In this document: positions 55,541 through 64,000 of the stretch, in pieces
Position numbering within the stretch: the first letter of the stretch is position 1
Layout: every line of letters begins with the position of its first letter
NCBI GenBank assembly: GCA_029862005.1
Contig: JAOTYD010000002.1
Coordinates: 186,001 to 250,000 of the forward strand
From: Gammaproteobacteria bacterium
Lineage (GTDB): Bacteria > Pseudomonadota > Gammaproteobacteria > GCA-001735895
DNA length: 64,000 nt
Direction of reading: 5' to 3'
Made by a program: the position numbers and the translations under genes
Notes under the pieces: model-generated
What the model was told of the DNA's origin: nothing
Database searches by the model: none
Seen by the model: only the letters and a program-made list of their open reading frames with translations

Positions 55541-58500
55541 ATGGACATGACAGGAATCAGCAACATCACGACCAAATTGGGCGACCTGTTGACACCGGCC
55601 TGGCAACGGGACAGCAACACTCGCCCCGGGTTATCCCAGGTAATCGAGCGCCTGCGGCGGCGCTGGCGATTGCGCCATTTACTCAACGGCCTGTTCACGA
55701 CCCTCGTGGTCATGATAGCGCTGATCGTAATCTCGGCATGGCTGTTAAACCAGTTGCATTTTGCGCAACCAGCGGTCTGGCTGTTACGTTTCACCCTGAT
55801 CTTTACCGTGGTTGGTCTGCTGTTTCAGTTTTGCGTCAGACCGCTGCGGCGCGATGTTAGCGAGTCCCGGGTTGCACTCTATTTGCAAGAGCACGAACCC
55901 AGCCTGAAGTCGATCATCCTGAGCGCAGTCGAGGCCGGGCAATCGGCGACACCGGATACCTCTCCCCAGCTCGCGTCTCGCCTCGTCGAACAGGCCATCG
56001 ACGCTTGCGAACACGTCGGATTCGGATACCCGGTCGAACAGAAAAAGCTGCGTCGGGCGACATCGAAACTGGGTCTCGCGCTGCTTGTTATTGTCGGCCT
56101 TGCCGCATCGCCGCCCGAGTTTCTGCGGCGTAGCGCCACGGCACTGTTAATACCCTGGACCACTGCTAGCCAGTATTCCCCGTATCGGATCGAACTGGCA
56201 CCGGGTAACATTGAAATTGCGCGCGGCGGCGATCAGCTCATCAGTGCCCGCATTCCCGGATTCGACGGATCCGACGTGTTACTGCTCACTTCCACCGACG
56301 GCGGGATTTCGTGGCAGCAGGCGACGATGACCGCGGGTAGCGACACCAGCCTTTACGAATCCTTTCTGTTTGACCTGGGCCAGGCTGTCGACTACTACGT
56401 AACCGGGGCGGGCCAGCAAAGCGGGACTTACCGCATCGACGTGGCCGACATACCGGCAATTTCAGAGATCAGCCTGCACTACCATTTTCCGCCCTACACG
56501 ATGCTGGAACCTGAAACCAGCCATGGGTCCGGTGACATTTCGGCACTGCGTGGTACACGCGTGGAAGTTTTGATAGAACCGACGATTGAAATTCCCGGCG
56601 GTGCGCTGCTGCTCGGTGATGGCCAGCGCATCGAGCTGGAAAATATCGAAAGCGGGAGTTGGATCGGTGAACTGACGGTGACACAGGACAGCAGCTACCG
56701 GGTTTCTTTGCAGCGCGCGAGTGGCATTCCCGTTGACGCCTCGGCCGATTTTCAAATTACGGCGCTGGATGACATGTATCCGGATGTTTCGATACTGAGC
56801 CCCGGCAGGGATACGAAAGTCAGCATGATCGAAGAACCCGTGATGAAGGTTCGGGCAACCGATGACCTTGGCATCGCCAAACTGGAACTGGTAGTGACGG
56901 TAAATGGTGCCGACGAGCAGCGTATCGCGTTAATGCCCTCCGGCAACCGAACGGGGGCCAGGCGTGAGCTCGACGCCGAACACGTTATTTACCTCGAAGA
57001 TTTAAACCTGGTCCCCGGGGATTTGATTTCCTATTACGTGCATGCGGAGGATCATTCACCAGCCGAGCTGGTCAAAACCGCAACCAGCGATATCTTCTTC
57101 TACCAGGTGCGCCCCTTCAGCATCGATTTCCGCAAGGCCGACCAGCAAGGTGGGGGCGGCGGTGGCGGTGCACAGGGCGGTCAGCAGCAGGGGCACCTCT
57201 CGGACCAGCAAAAACAGTTCGTCGTGGCGACCTTCAAGATGATTCGCGATCGCAACAGCTACGATGCGGAAACCTACCAGCAGAACCTGGAATTGCTCGC
57301 CACGGCACAATCACGTATTCGTGATCGCGTCGAGGCCATTATGCGTCGTCTCGCCAATCGTCCGCTGGTGCACCTGGATCAGAGATACCGCGTCATCATA
57401 ACCGAATTACCGCGCGCCGCAGAGGCAATGGTCGAGGTCGAGAAGCAGCTGCAGCAAATTGAAATTGAATCGGCCCTGTCGAGTGCCCAGGTCGCACTTC
57501 TGCATCTGCAGCGAGCGGACGCGGCATTTCGAGAAATTAATGTCGCGCTCGCCAATCGGGGTGGCGGTGGGGCTGGTAACACCGCCGGCTTCGAAGACCT
57601 GGCCGACCTGTTCAGGCTCGAAATGGATAAACTGCGCCACCAGTACGAGACCGTACAACGCGGACAACCACAATCCTCCGAACAGGTAATTGACGAAGCG
57701 CTCGAACGCCTGCGCGAGCTTGCACAGCGACAACAGCGGGAGATCGAGCGACAGCTGCGACGCCAGGAGCAATCGCTGGGCAACAACCCCAACGCAAAAC
57801 AGCTCGCCCTCGCCGAGGAACTGGAAGAGATGGCCCGACAGCTGGAAAGGCTGTCACGCACGCAACCCAATCCGCAACTGCAGCAATCGATAAACCAGAT
57901 GAAAGACGCGGCCAAAGCCATGCGTCGCGCCGCCGCCAGTGGCTCCAACGGGGGGACCAGCGCCGACCAGGCCAGGCAGGCGGCGCAGAACCTGCGCAAG
58001 GCCCAGCGCCTGCTCGATCAAAGCCGGGTACGGAAATTCAGCGATTCGATTGAAAGGACTTTACGGCGGGCAGAACTGGCAGAAAGAAAACAGGCGGCTA
58101 TCAAGCAGGACGTGATGCAACTGGACCAAAAATGGGGAGACCGGCAACAAAACCAGCTGGAACAGCTCGATAATCAAAAACAGGCATTGAGCGGGGAACT
58201 GGCGGAACTCGAGAGCGAACTCAGCAAACTGGTGGCCACGGCCCGCGAAGAACAGCCAAAGGCAAGCCAGCCATTGCGACAGGCGATCCGCGCCGGACGC
58301 GAGTATCGACTGAATGATCGTATCGGTCGCACCCGGGATATGGTGCAGCTCGGTAGAAAAGAACAGGCCATTGATAACGAAACCCGAATCCAGCAAGGGA
58401 TTACCAGCATGCGTGAACGGATCGAGTCTGCGCTGGCAAATATAGACCAGCAGGGAACGCGGGGTATGCAACTATCATTGGATCGCATGCGGGCCCTGGC

Positions 58501-58921
58501 GCAAGAGCTGCAATCGATTCAGAATCTGCGCAAGCAAGCCGCGCGGGGCGATGCGGCCGCAAACAGGGCGGACGCAAACGGGGGCGGCAGCGCGGGCTTA
58601 TGGCAGCAGTTCGAAAGCATCGTCGCCAGCGCTGACGACCTCGGTCAACGGCTCAACGAACTGGGTGTTGCGTCCGGCGAGATCGATCCCGTACTCGACA
58701 AGATCAGGGAATTGACGCAGCAACAGGATGACACCGATCTGGCCGCCACCTCCCGGCTCCACGAGCAGGCACTGTGGGCACTGATGGAGCTGGAGTTCAA
58801 GTTACGCATGCAATCGAGCAATCCCGAATATCCCGAGTTACTGGTCTCCGGGTCAACAGAATTGCCCGATGCCTACCAGTCAATGGTCGCCGACTATTAC
58901 CGCTCACTAAGCCAACCCTGA
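55541..58921 (+). CDS. Giant DUF4175-type membrane protein with coiled-coil C-terminus
   Basis: A 1126-residue protein. Two N-terminal helices (~45-70 and ~78-98) and a third near 175-192 are followed by a periplasmic region of Ig-like beta domains (~215-520). A Gly/Gln linker comes next, then ~500 residues of Gln/Arg/Glu-rich coiled coil (runs of 'LAQRQQREIERQLRRQEQ' type). Architecture and position after MoxR/DUF58/BatA match DUF4175 proteins. A scaffold or mechanosensing role across the periplasm is only a guess. No catalytic motif is seen. Confidence 0.85.
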   Translation: MDMTGISNITTKLGDLLTPAWQRDSNTRPGLSQVIERLRRRWRLRHLLNGLFTTLVVMIALIVISAWLLNQLHFAQPAVWLLRFTLIFTVVGLLFQFCVRPLRRDVSESRVALYLQEHEPSLKSIILSAVEAGQSATPDTSPQLASRLVEQAIDACEHVGFGYPVEQKKLRRATSKLGLALLVIVGLAASPPEFLRRSATALLIPWTTASQYSPYRIELAPGNIEIARGGDQLISARIPGFDGSDVLLLTSTDGGISWQQATMTAGSDTSLYESFLFDLGQAVDYYVTGAGQQSGTYRIDVADIPAISEISLHYHFPPYTMLEPETSHGSGDISALRGTRVEVLIEPTIEIPGGALLLGDGQRIELENIESGSWIGELTVTQDSSYRVSLQRASGIPVDASADFQITALDDMYPDVSILSPGRDTKVSMIEEPVMKVRATDDLGIAKLELVVTVNGADEQRIALMPSGNRTGARRELDAEHVIYLEDLNLVPGDLISYYVHAEDHSPAELVKTATSDIFFYQVRPFSIDFRKADQQGGGGGGGAQGGQQQGHLSDQQKQFVVATFKMIRDRNSYDAETYQQNLELLATAQSRIRDRVEAIMRRLANRPLVHLDQRYRVIITELPRAAEAMVEVEKQLQQIEIESALSSAQVALLHLQRADAAFREINVALANRGGGGAGNTAGFEDLADLFRLEMDKLRHQYETVQRGQPQSSEQVIDEALERLRELAQRQQREIERQLRRQEQSLGNNPNAKQLALAEELEEMARQLERLSRTQPNPQLQQSINQMKDAAKAMRRAAASGSNGGTSADQARQAAQNLRKAQRLLDQSRVRKFSDSIERTLRRAELAERKQAAIKQDVMQLDQKWGDRQQNQLEQLDNQKQALSGELAELESELSKLVATAREEQPKASQPLRQAIRAGREYRLNDRIGRTRDMVQLGRKEQAIDNETRIQQGITSMRERIESALANIDQQGTRGMQLSLDRMRALAQELQSIQNLRKQAARGDAAANRADANGGGSAGLWQQFESIVASADDLGQRLNELGVASGEIDPVLDKIRELTQQQDDTDLAATSRLHEQALWALMELEFKLRMQSSNPEYPELLVSGSTELPDAYQSMVADYYRSLSQP

Positions 58922-59053
58922 ACACAGGCCCCCGCTGATGGCGCGCGCCGCGTAATATCCCTTTGCAATCCCGATTTGGTGGATAATGATCCGTACTATT
59001 CGAGCTTATCGTATACTCTGAAAATCCCTGCCCCCGGTGAACCGCGCCAGCCC

Positions 59054-60502
59054 ATGTTTGACCTGCTGAAATTTGCCTGCAATATAGCCGATAAGGCTGG
59101 CTGCCAGTTTGCCGATGCGCGTTACCTCGAGATTCGCAAACAGCGTGTCGTGTCACGCGACCTTGCCCTGTCCAGCTGCAGCGACCGCGACGACCGCGGC
59201 TTCGGCGTGCGGGTGTTGTACCGCGGCGCCTGGGGATTTGCATCGTCACCGACCTACAGCGCAGACGAGATCGAAAAAGTGGTTGCGCTGGCAATACGCA
59301 TTGCCCGGGCCTCGGCCCTGGCGCTGCGCGAAGACGGGGTAAACTGGGCACCGGAACCGGCACTTTCCCTCGACTTTAAATCCAGCTGCAAATATAACCC
59401 GTTCACGGTCACACTCGAAGACAAGGCTGACTTGCTGATCTCGGCGAACGAGATCATGCTGAAAAATAAAACCGTCAAACGTGCACAGGGCTTCCTGTCG
59501 TTCAAGCAGGTAAAACGCTGGTATGCGAACACCGAGGGGGCCGAGTTGTACAGCGACGTAACGTCCTCGGAGTCTGCGATCTGGGCCATTGCCGTTGGCA
59601 ATGAAGATTTCCAGGAGCGCAACTGGAAGGCGCCGGCCACTAACCAGGGATTCGAATGTTATCAAAAGGAAGAATTCGTCAAGCAGGCCGAGCGCGTCGC
59701 CGCCGAGGCCGAGGAAAAACTCTCGGCACGGCTCTCACCCGAGGGTGAGTTCGATATTATTACCGATTCGGAAAACCTGTCGCTGACGATTCACGAATCG
59801 GTAGGCCATGCTACAGAACTCGATCGCGTCATGGGTTACGAGGTATCGATGGCGGGCTCGTCATTCGTGACCCGCGACAAGCAGCGCGAATTTCAATACG
59901 GCAGTGACCAGGTAACGCTGATGGCCGACAACACACTTGAAAACGGCCTCGCCACCCAGGGTTTTGACGATGACGGCGTACCCGGTCAACGCTGGGAAAT
60001 TGTCAGGGATGGGATTTTTCAGACCTACAGCAGTGGACGTGAATTTGCACATTACATCGGTGAGGAACGCAGCCGGGGATCCTGCCGCGCCGACCACTGG
60101 TCGAGCATTCCGATCGTGCGCATACCTAACCTGTTCCTGATGCCGGGCAAGACCCCGCTCAGTCCCGAAGAACTCATGGCCGACGTCGGGCACGGAATTT
60201 ACTTCGAGGGGATGGACAGTTTTTCCATCGACCAGTGGCGCCTCAATTTCCAGTTTGGCGGTAACGCGGTTTGGGAGATCAAAAACGGCAGGAAAGCCGG
60301 TATGCTCAAGGCCGCACTCTACCAGAGCCGGACCCCAACCTTCTGGAACGCCTGCGACGCCACCTGCGACGAAAATTACTGGCAGTCGCACGGGATCACC
60401 AATTGTGGCAAGGGCGACCCGATGCAGGTTGCGCAGATGACGCACGGTGCGGCGCCCACCCGCTTCAGAAACATCCGCATTTGTCGTGGGCGAGATTCAT
60501 GA
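59054..60502 (+). CDS. tldD: TldD family metallopeptidase
   Basis: The catalytic subunit of a TldD/TldE heterodimer that degrades unfolded peptides and is needed for maturation of some peptide natural products. The HExxxH zinc motif is 'HESVGHATELDR' (His247, Glu248, His252), with the third ligand Cys expected in the C-terminal half. I prefer the ATG at 59054 ('MFDLLKFACNIADKAG'); a GTG-initiated frame at 58976 adds 26 unlike residues. It begins 132 bases after the DUF4175 gene, and pmbA overlaps its stop. Confidence 0.93.
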   Translation: MFDLLKFACNIADKAGCQFADARYLEIRKQRVVSRDLALSSCSDRDDRGFGVRVLYRGAWGFASSPTYSADEIEKVVALAIRIARASALALREDGVNWAPEPALSLDFKSSCKYNPFTVTLEDKADLLISANEIMLKNKTVKRAQGFLSFKQVKRWYANTEGAELYSDVTSSESAIWAIAVGNEDFQERNWKAPATNQGFECYQKEEFVKQAERVAAEAEEKLSARLSPEGEFDIITDSENLSLTIHESVGHATELDRVMGYEVSMAGSSFVTRDKQREFQYGSDQVTLMADNTLENGLATQGFDDDGVPGQRWEIVRDGIFQTYSSGREFAHYIGEERSRGSCRADHWSSIPIVRIPNLFLMPGKTPLSPEELMADVGHGIYFEGMDSFSIDQWRLNFQFGGNAVWEIKNGRKAGMLKAALYQSRTPTFWNACDATCDENYWQSHGITNCGKGDPMQVAQMTHGAAPTRFRNIRICRGRDS

Positions 60503-61785
60503 ATCGCCAGCAGGCACAGGATTTGATCGAGAGCATTCTCGAAATTCCGCGCGAAGGCGAACTGCAGGTGCTGCTCAACGGGGTGCATCGCCTGGGCACG
60601 CGCTTCAACGACTGCGCCATATCGCAAAACGTGCTCAGGCAACAAACCACGCTGACCTTGAGCGCCCGCCTGGAGCAGAAGAAGACGTCGCTCAGCATCA
60701 ACACTCTGGATGACCAGGCATTGATCAAGCGTAGCATCGAGCAGGCATTTGCCTTCTGCCGGCACATGCCCGATGACGAGGAAGTCATGCCGGCGCCAGG
60801 CGAGGTACTCGAAAGTCATGAATATGCCTACAGTACCGAGTCCGAGGCCATCGAAATTGAAACCGTCGGTGCCTGGGCAGCCGAAGCCTGCCGGGCCGGG
60901 GCCGCGGCCGATATCGACCTGGCCGGTCTGCTTGCGCATGGGAAAACGTTTAGTGCCTACGGTGACAGCGCCGGGGGCTTTGCATACGAAGGCAGCCATC
61001 GCAGTGATTACCACGTCACCGCTACCGGTAACAACGGCAGCGGCTGGGCCGAGCATCAGGGCGTGACTATCGGTCAGGACAACGTTATGACGGCAACCCG
61101 CAGTGCCATCGAAAAGTGCGCCCGCGCGCAGCATCCCGAGGTATTCGAGCCCAGGCCGGTAACGGTTATTCTCGAACCCCAGGCCGTGGGCGACCTGATG
61201 GCGATGGCGTTCTGGTATGGCTTCGATCAACGCGCCAGGGACGAGGGTCGTTCGGCATTTTCCGACTACGATGCAACGCTCGGACACCAATCGTTTTACT
61301 CGGACCCGGCCGACCCAGTGTTTCCGACCGTTTCATTCTCAAGTGGCGGCCAGGCCCTGGTTAGAACGGTGTGGCTAGAAAGTGGCAAACTGCAGCAGTT
61401 GCTCACCAGCCGTTACTGGGCCAGTAAAAACAACCTTGCGGTCAAGCCCGCACCCAATAACCTCGTGCTAACCGGTGACGGTACGCCACTGGAGGAACTC
61501 GTTCGCAGCACTGACGACGGCATCCTGGTGACGCGTTTCTGGTATATACGCCCGACCGACGCCAGAACACTGGGCTTCACCGGCATGACCCGCGATGGCA
61601 CCTATCGTATCGAGAATGGCGAGGTCACGCATCCGGTGGTAGATATGCGCTGGAACGAATCGGTACTGAAGGTGCTTGATCATGTTGTCGCCAGTGGCAA
61701 GCCGGTGGCCACCGGCGAATTTATGGCCATGGCCATGCCGGCATTGAAAATCGAGGACTTCCACTTTACGTCACTGTCTAATTAA
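60499..61785 (+). CDS. pmbA: PmbA/TldE family protein (TldD partner)
   Basis: A 428-residue member of the TldD/PmbA fold that lacks the HExxxH motif, as is normal for the TldE partner. Visible family segments are 'SESEAIEIETVGAWAAEACR'-type helices, 'QSFYSDPADPVFPTVSFSSGG', and the C-terminal 'GDGTPLEELVRSTDDGILV' and 'DGTYRIENGEVTHPVVDMRW'. The ATG overlaps the TldD stop (ATGA), so the two subunits are translated together. The frame continues upstream into tldD but has no start there. Confidence 0.93.
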   Translation: MNRQQAQDLIESILEIPREGELQVLLNGVHRLGTRFNDCAISQNVLRQQTTLTLSARLEQKKTSLSINTLDDQALIKRSIEQAFAFCRHMPDDEEVMPAPGEVLESHEYAYSTESEAIEIETVGAWAAEACRAGAAADIDLAGLLAHGKTFSAYGDSAGGFAYEGSHRSDYHVTATGNNGSGWAEHQGVTIGQDNVMTATRSAIEKCARAQHPEVFEPRPVTVILEPQAVGDLMAMAFWYGFDQRARDEGRSAFSDYDATLGHQSFYSDPADPVFPTVSFSSGGQALVRTVWLESGKLQQLLTSRYWASKNNLAVKPAPNNLVLTGDGTPLEELVRSTDDGILVTRFWYIRPTDARTLGFTGMTRDGTYRIENGEVTHPVVDMRWNESVLKVLDHVVASGKPVATGEFMAMAMPALKIEDFHFTSLSN

Positions 61786-61809
61786 CAGTGCAGCCCCACC
61801 CGCAACAAC

Positions 61810-62271
61810 CTACTGCAACGAAATCACCCCGGTCCGGTTGACGTTAATCATCGGGTAAAAAGTTCCGACATCGATCTCCGCGTTGAACTCGAAGTCAACC
61901 GGTTCGTCCGGACTGGTGAGCAGTCGGGAAAGCACCCGTAAACCACCAAACAAATCGGCAGTGGCGCTGAGCTTGACGTCCGCCTCTCCGTAGGGTGCTA
62001 TTTCAGGCAGATCGCTGGCGACGCCCTCGATTATCCGGTTTCCGACCAGGTCGATCGTGTATGACAGTCCGACAATATCCAGTGATTTGCGGTTCGGATT
62101 GGTCACGCGTAACAGGATATCGAATTCCGGCGCAGCGCCATTCAATATTCTGGGTGTCACCGAAAGCACCGAGACACCCGGTTCCTTGAAATCGGACGGC
62201 AACGTGGCACAACCGCCGATAAATAACAAAATAACCAGTTGTGCGACGAGTAATCGACCTGCCTGTATCAT
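61810..62271 (-). CDS. LEA14-like lipoprotein (water-stress/hypersensitive-response domain)
   Basis: A 153-residue lipoprotein with a lipobox 'LFIGGC' near residue 20 and a LEA type 2 (WHy) beta-sandwich: 'VLSVTPRILNGAAPEFDILLRV', 'NPNRKSLDIVGLSYTIDLVG' and a closing 'FYPMINVNRTG'. Such proteins are linked to desiccation or osmotic tolerance, by a mechanism not settled. The ATG at 62271 has a GAGG site 5 bases upstream; an ATG at 62283 has none. It converges on pmbA with a 24-base gap. Confidence 0.88.
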   Translation of the reverse strand: MIQAGRLLVAQLVILLFIGGCATLPSDFKEPGVSVLSVTPRILNGAAPEFDILLRVTNPNRKSLDIVGLSYTIDLVGNRIIEGVASDLPEIAPYGEADVKLSATADLFGGLRVLSRLLTSPDEPVDFEFNAEIDVGTFYPMINVNRTGVISLQ

Positions 62272-62356
62272 CAAAACCTCCATCCGGAGTGCTGTCCGGG
62301 TATTTCGTCACTATTATCCCGGCACAAATTCTTTTGTGGTACTATTTTTTCCACTG

Positions 62357-62372
62357 CCTGCCATCTGGCAGG
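62357..62372. promoter_or_regulatory. Perfect palindrome in the leader of the solute-binding gene
   Basis: CCTGCCA and TGGCAGG flank 2 bases, a perfect 7-base dyad, 50 bases before the GTG start. The short loop and flanking A/T-rich tract suit a dimeric repressor site or a short hairpin; no T-run makes it a terminator. A duplicated 'AACCATCGA' at 62392 and 62404 lies just downstream. Confidence 0.35.
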
Positions 62373-62422
62373 TTGCTGGATAAAATAAAATAACCATCGA
62401 TACAACCATCGAGGAGGCTGTT

Positions 62423-64000
62423 GTGTTCAAATTAAGACAAATACTTACAAGTATTGCCGTGCTGGTCGCGTTTGGTATGGGCCCATCCCATGCGGCGACG
62501 CCGGATAATACTTTTGTTATGGCGAAGGACATTGCCGATATCATCACCATGGATCCGGCCGAAGTGTTCGAACTCACCACCGGCGAGATCATCGCCAACG
62601 TTTATGATCGAATCATGATGTTCGAACCGGAAGACCTGCAAAGCCTGGTCGGCGGTGTGGCCGAGAGCTGGGAGGTTAGCAACAAGGGCAGCACCATCAC
62701 TTTCAAGATTCGCCCCGGACTGAAGTTCCATTCCGGCAACCCGGTGCGGGCCGAGGATGTCGCGTGGTCGCTGCAACGGGTCGTCAAGCTTAACAAGACC
62801 CCTGCTTTTATCATCACCCAGTTCGGCTGGACTGCGGAAAACATCGATGAGCTAGTCAAGGCGACCGATGACAGCCACGTAAGGATTACCATTTCCGAGG
62901 AATTTTCCCCCGGACTGGTGCTCAATGCCATGTCTGCCGGTGTTGCGTCCGTGGTCGACAAGGAACTGGTTATGAGTCACGAGAAGGATGGTGACCTGGG
63001 ATACGACTGGCTCAAATCCAACAGTGCTGGTTCCGGCGCCTTCAGCATCAAGACCTGGAAGGCCAACGAGATCGTCACACTCGAAGCGAATCCGAACTAC
63101 CGCCACGGCGCGCCGGGAATGAAGCGCGTCATCCTGCGCCACGTTGCGGAGCCCTCTTCGCAACGGCTGCTGCTGGAAAAAGGCGATATCGACATGGCGC
63201 GTAACCTGACCCCGGACCAGGTCAAAGGTGTGATGGACAATTCCGACATTTCGATTGATGGTCACCCCAAGGGCACCCTCGTTTACATGGCCGCCAATGC
63301 GGGTCACCCGATCCTGGGTAAAGACGAGGTCGTGCAGGCGATACGCCACCTGGTTGACTACGAAAGCATGGCCAATTCGTTCCTGGCGGGACAGTTTGTC
63401 GTGCACCAGGCATTCTGGCCGGGTGGTCTTTGGGGGGCCCTCGAAGATACCCCGTACAAGCAGGATGTGGCCAAGGCAAAATCACTGCTGCAGGCGGCTG
63501 GCCATGGTGACGGTTTCGAGCTGACTATTCATACCCTGACCAATTCTCCGTTTCCGGAGATTGCCCAGGCACTGCAGGCGAACCTGGCGCAGGGCGGCAT
63601 CAAGGTCAACATCGTAACCCTTGAAGGAAAGACCCTGTGGCCGAAATACCGCGCCCGTGAGCATGATATTATTCTCGCGCGCTGGTCACCGGATTATGTC
63701 GATCCGCACTCGAATGCAGATGCTTTTGCGCACAATCCGGATAATCGCCTGGAGGCGAAACTCACCGGGGTACTCGCCTGGCGTAACGCGTGGGCGGATG
63801 ATGCAAGTAACATGCTGGCCGTCAAGGCTCGTAACGAACTCGACCTGGGCAAGCGCAGGGAGCAGTATCTAGAGCTGCAGGCCATGCTGCAAAAGAAAGG
63901 ACCGTTCGTGATCATGTTCCAGCAGAACGAGCAGGTGGCACGCCGTGAAAACCTGCGCGGATTTGTTTCGGGTTCAAACTTTGATCTCGTGTTCTACCGT
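62423..64000 (+). CDS. Family 5 extracellular solute-binding protein (peptide ABC transporter), 3'-partial
   Basis: The frame runs from a GTG at 62423, with a strong GAGGAGG site, to the right edge without a stop (526 codons). A signal peptide (Lys-Leu-Arg, hydrophobic core, cleavage near 'SHAA') leads into a typical SBP_bac_5 protein: 'MAKDIADIITMDPAEVFELT', 'VAESWEVSNKGSTITFKIRP', 'DVAWSLQRVV', and 'RWSPDYVDPHSNADAFAHNP' near the end. It delivers peptides or related cationic substrates to an ABC permease that should lie just beyond the window. Confidence 0.93.
   Translation, partial: MFKLRQILTSIAVLVAFGMGPSHAATPDNTFVMAKDIADIITMDPAEVFELTTGEIIANVYDRIMMFEPEDLQSLVGGVAESWEVSNKGSTITFKIRPGLKFHSGNPVRAEDVAWSLQRVVKLNKTPAFIITQFGWTAENIDELVKATDDSHVRITISEEFSPGLVLNAMSAGVASVVDKELVMSHEKDGDLGYDWLKSNSAGSGAFSIKTWKANEIVTLEANPNYRHGAPGMKRVILRHVAEPSSQRLLLEKGDIDMARNLTPDQVKGVMDNSDISIDGHPKGTLVYMAANAGHPILGKDEVVQAIRHLVDYESMANSFLAGQFVVHQAFWPGGLWGALEDTPYKQDVAKAKSLLQAAGHGDGFELTIHTLTNSPFPEIAQALQANLAQGGIKVNIVTLEGKTLWPKYRAREHDIILARWSPDYVDPHSNADAFAHNPDNRLEAKLTGVLAWRNAWADDASNMLAVKARNELDLGKRREQYLELQAMLQKKGPFVIMFQQNEQVARRENLRGFVSGSNFDLVFYR

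Noticed and set aside
60376-61290. 304-codon open frame antisense to pmbA
   Set aside because: Shadow of a well-supported gene; no motif and no plausible start.

Overview
The window reads as a chromosomal segment of a moderately GC-rich marine bacterium, most likely an uncultured gammaproteobacterium. The pointers are an NhaA antiporter, a DMSP-lyase-type cupin, ArfB ribosome rescue, a TldD/PmbA pair, an AlkB-type repair enzyme, and a complete bacterial glycogen operon. The taxonomic assignment is inference; no rRNA or tRNA gene was found.

Region 1 (1-19.3 kb) is a patchwork of short units. It holds a partial carboxypeptidase-regulatory-like protein, gdhA, a rhomboid protease, and a class III cyclase interrupted by an in-frame amber codon. 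A GIY-YIG protein and a pilin gene broken by two frameshifts follow. Then come alkB with an NTF2-like partner, DUF3750, a flavoprotein, an acyl-CoA ligase/SDR pair, phhB with an unknown membrane protein, and nhaA. A DUF1330 gene carries a nonsense codon and a frameshift. The region ends with DUF1508, a zinc metallopeptidase, DUF1989, a subtilase with a second protease-like motif at its C-terminus, LysE and arfB. Three damaged genes within about 10 kb point to local decay or to consensus errors.

Region 2 (19.4-33.0 kb, minus strand) is one compact operon, glgC-pgm-glgA-glgB-glgP-glgX-malQ. It covers ADP-glucose formation, polymerisation and branching, then phosphorolysis, debranching and maltodextrin recycling. 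A remnant of 6-phosphogluconate dehydrogenase with an internal deletion lies just upstream.

Region 3 (33.6-43.7 kb) holds an arsenate reductase, a flavin reductase and a VOC protein. Next is a helix-hairpin-helix protein with a Lys/Arg repeat tail, encoded by a tandem DNA repeat that includes a perfect 60-bp duplication. An MFS transporter next to a DMSP-lyase-like cupin and an alpha/beta hydrolase follow. The region ends with a probable signalling pair: an HDOD-histidine kinase and a REC-PAS-GGDEF-EAL response regulator.

Region 4 (44.2-61.8 kb, plus strand) is a long co-directional set of envelope-associated genes. In order these are a secreted intradiol-dioxygenase-like protein, DUF4159, a VWA membrane protein, and a legumain/caspase-like protein with Ser at the expected Cys. 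Then come a TPR protein with a gluzincin (HExxH) domain, MoxR ATPase, DUF58, a BatA-type VWA protein and a giant DUF4175 protein. TldD and PmbA follow immediately. This is the best candidate for an incompletely described system. The window ends with a lipoprotein (LEA14-like) on the minus strand and a 3'-truncated family 5 ABC solute-binding protein.
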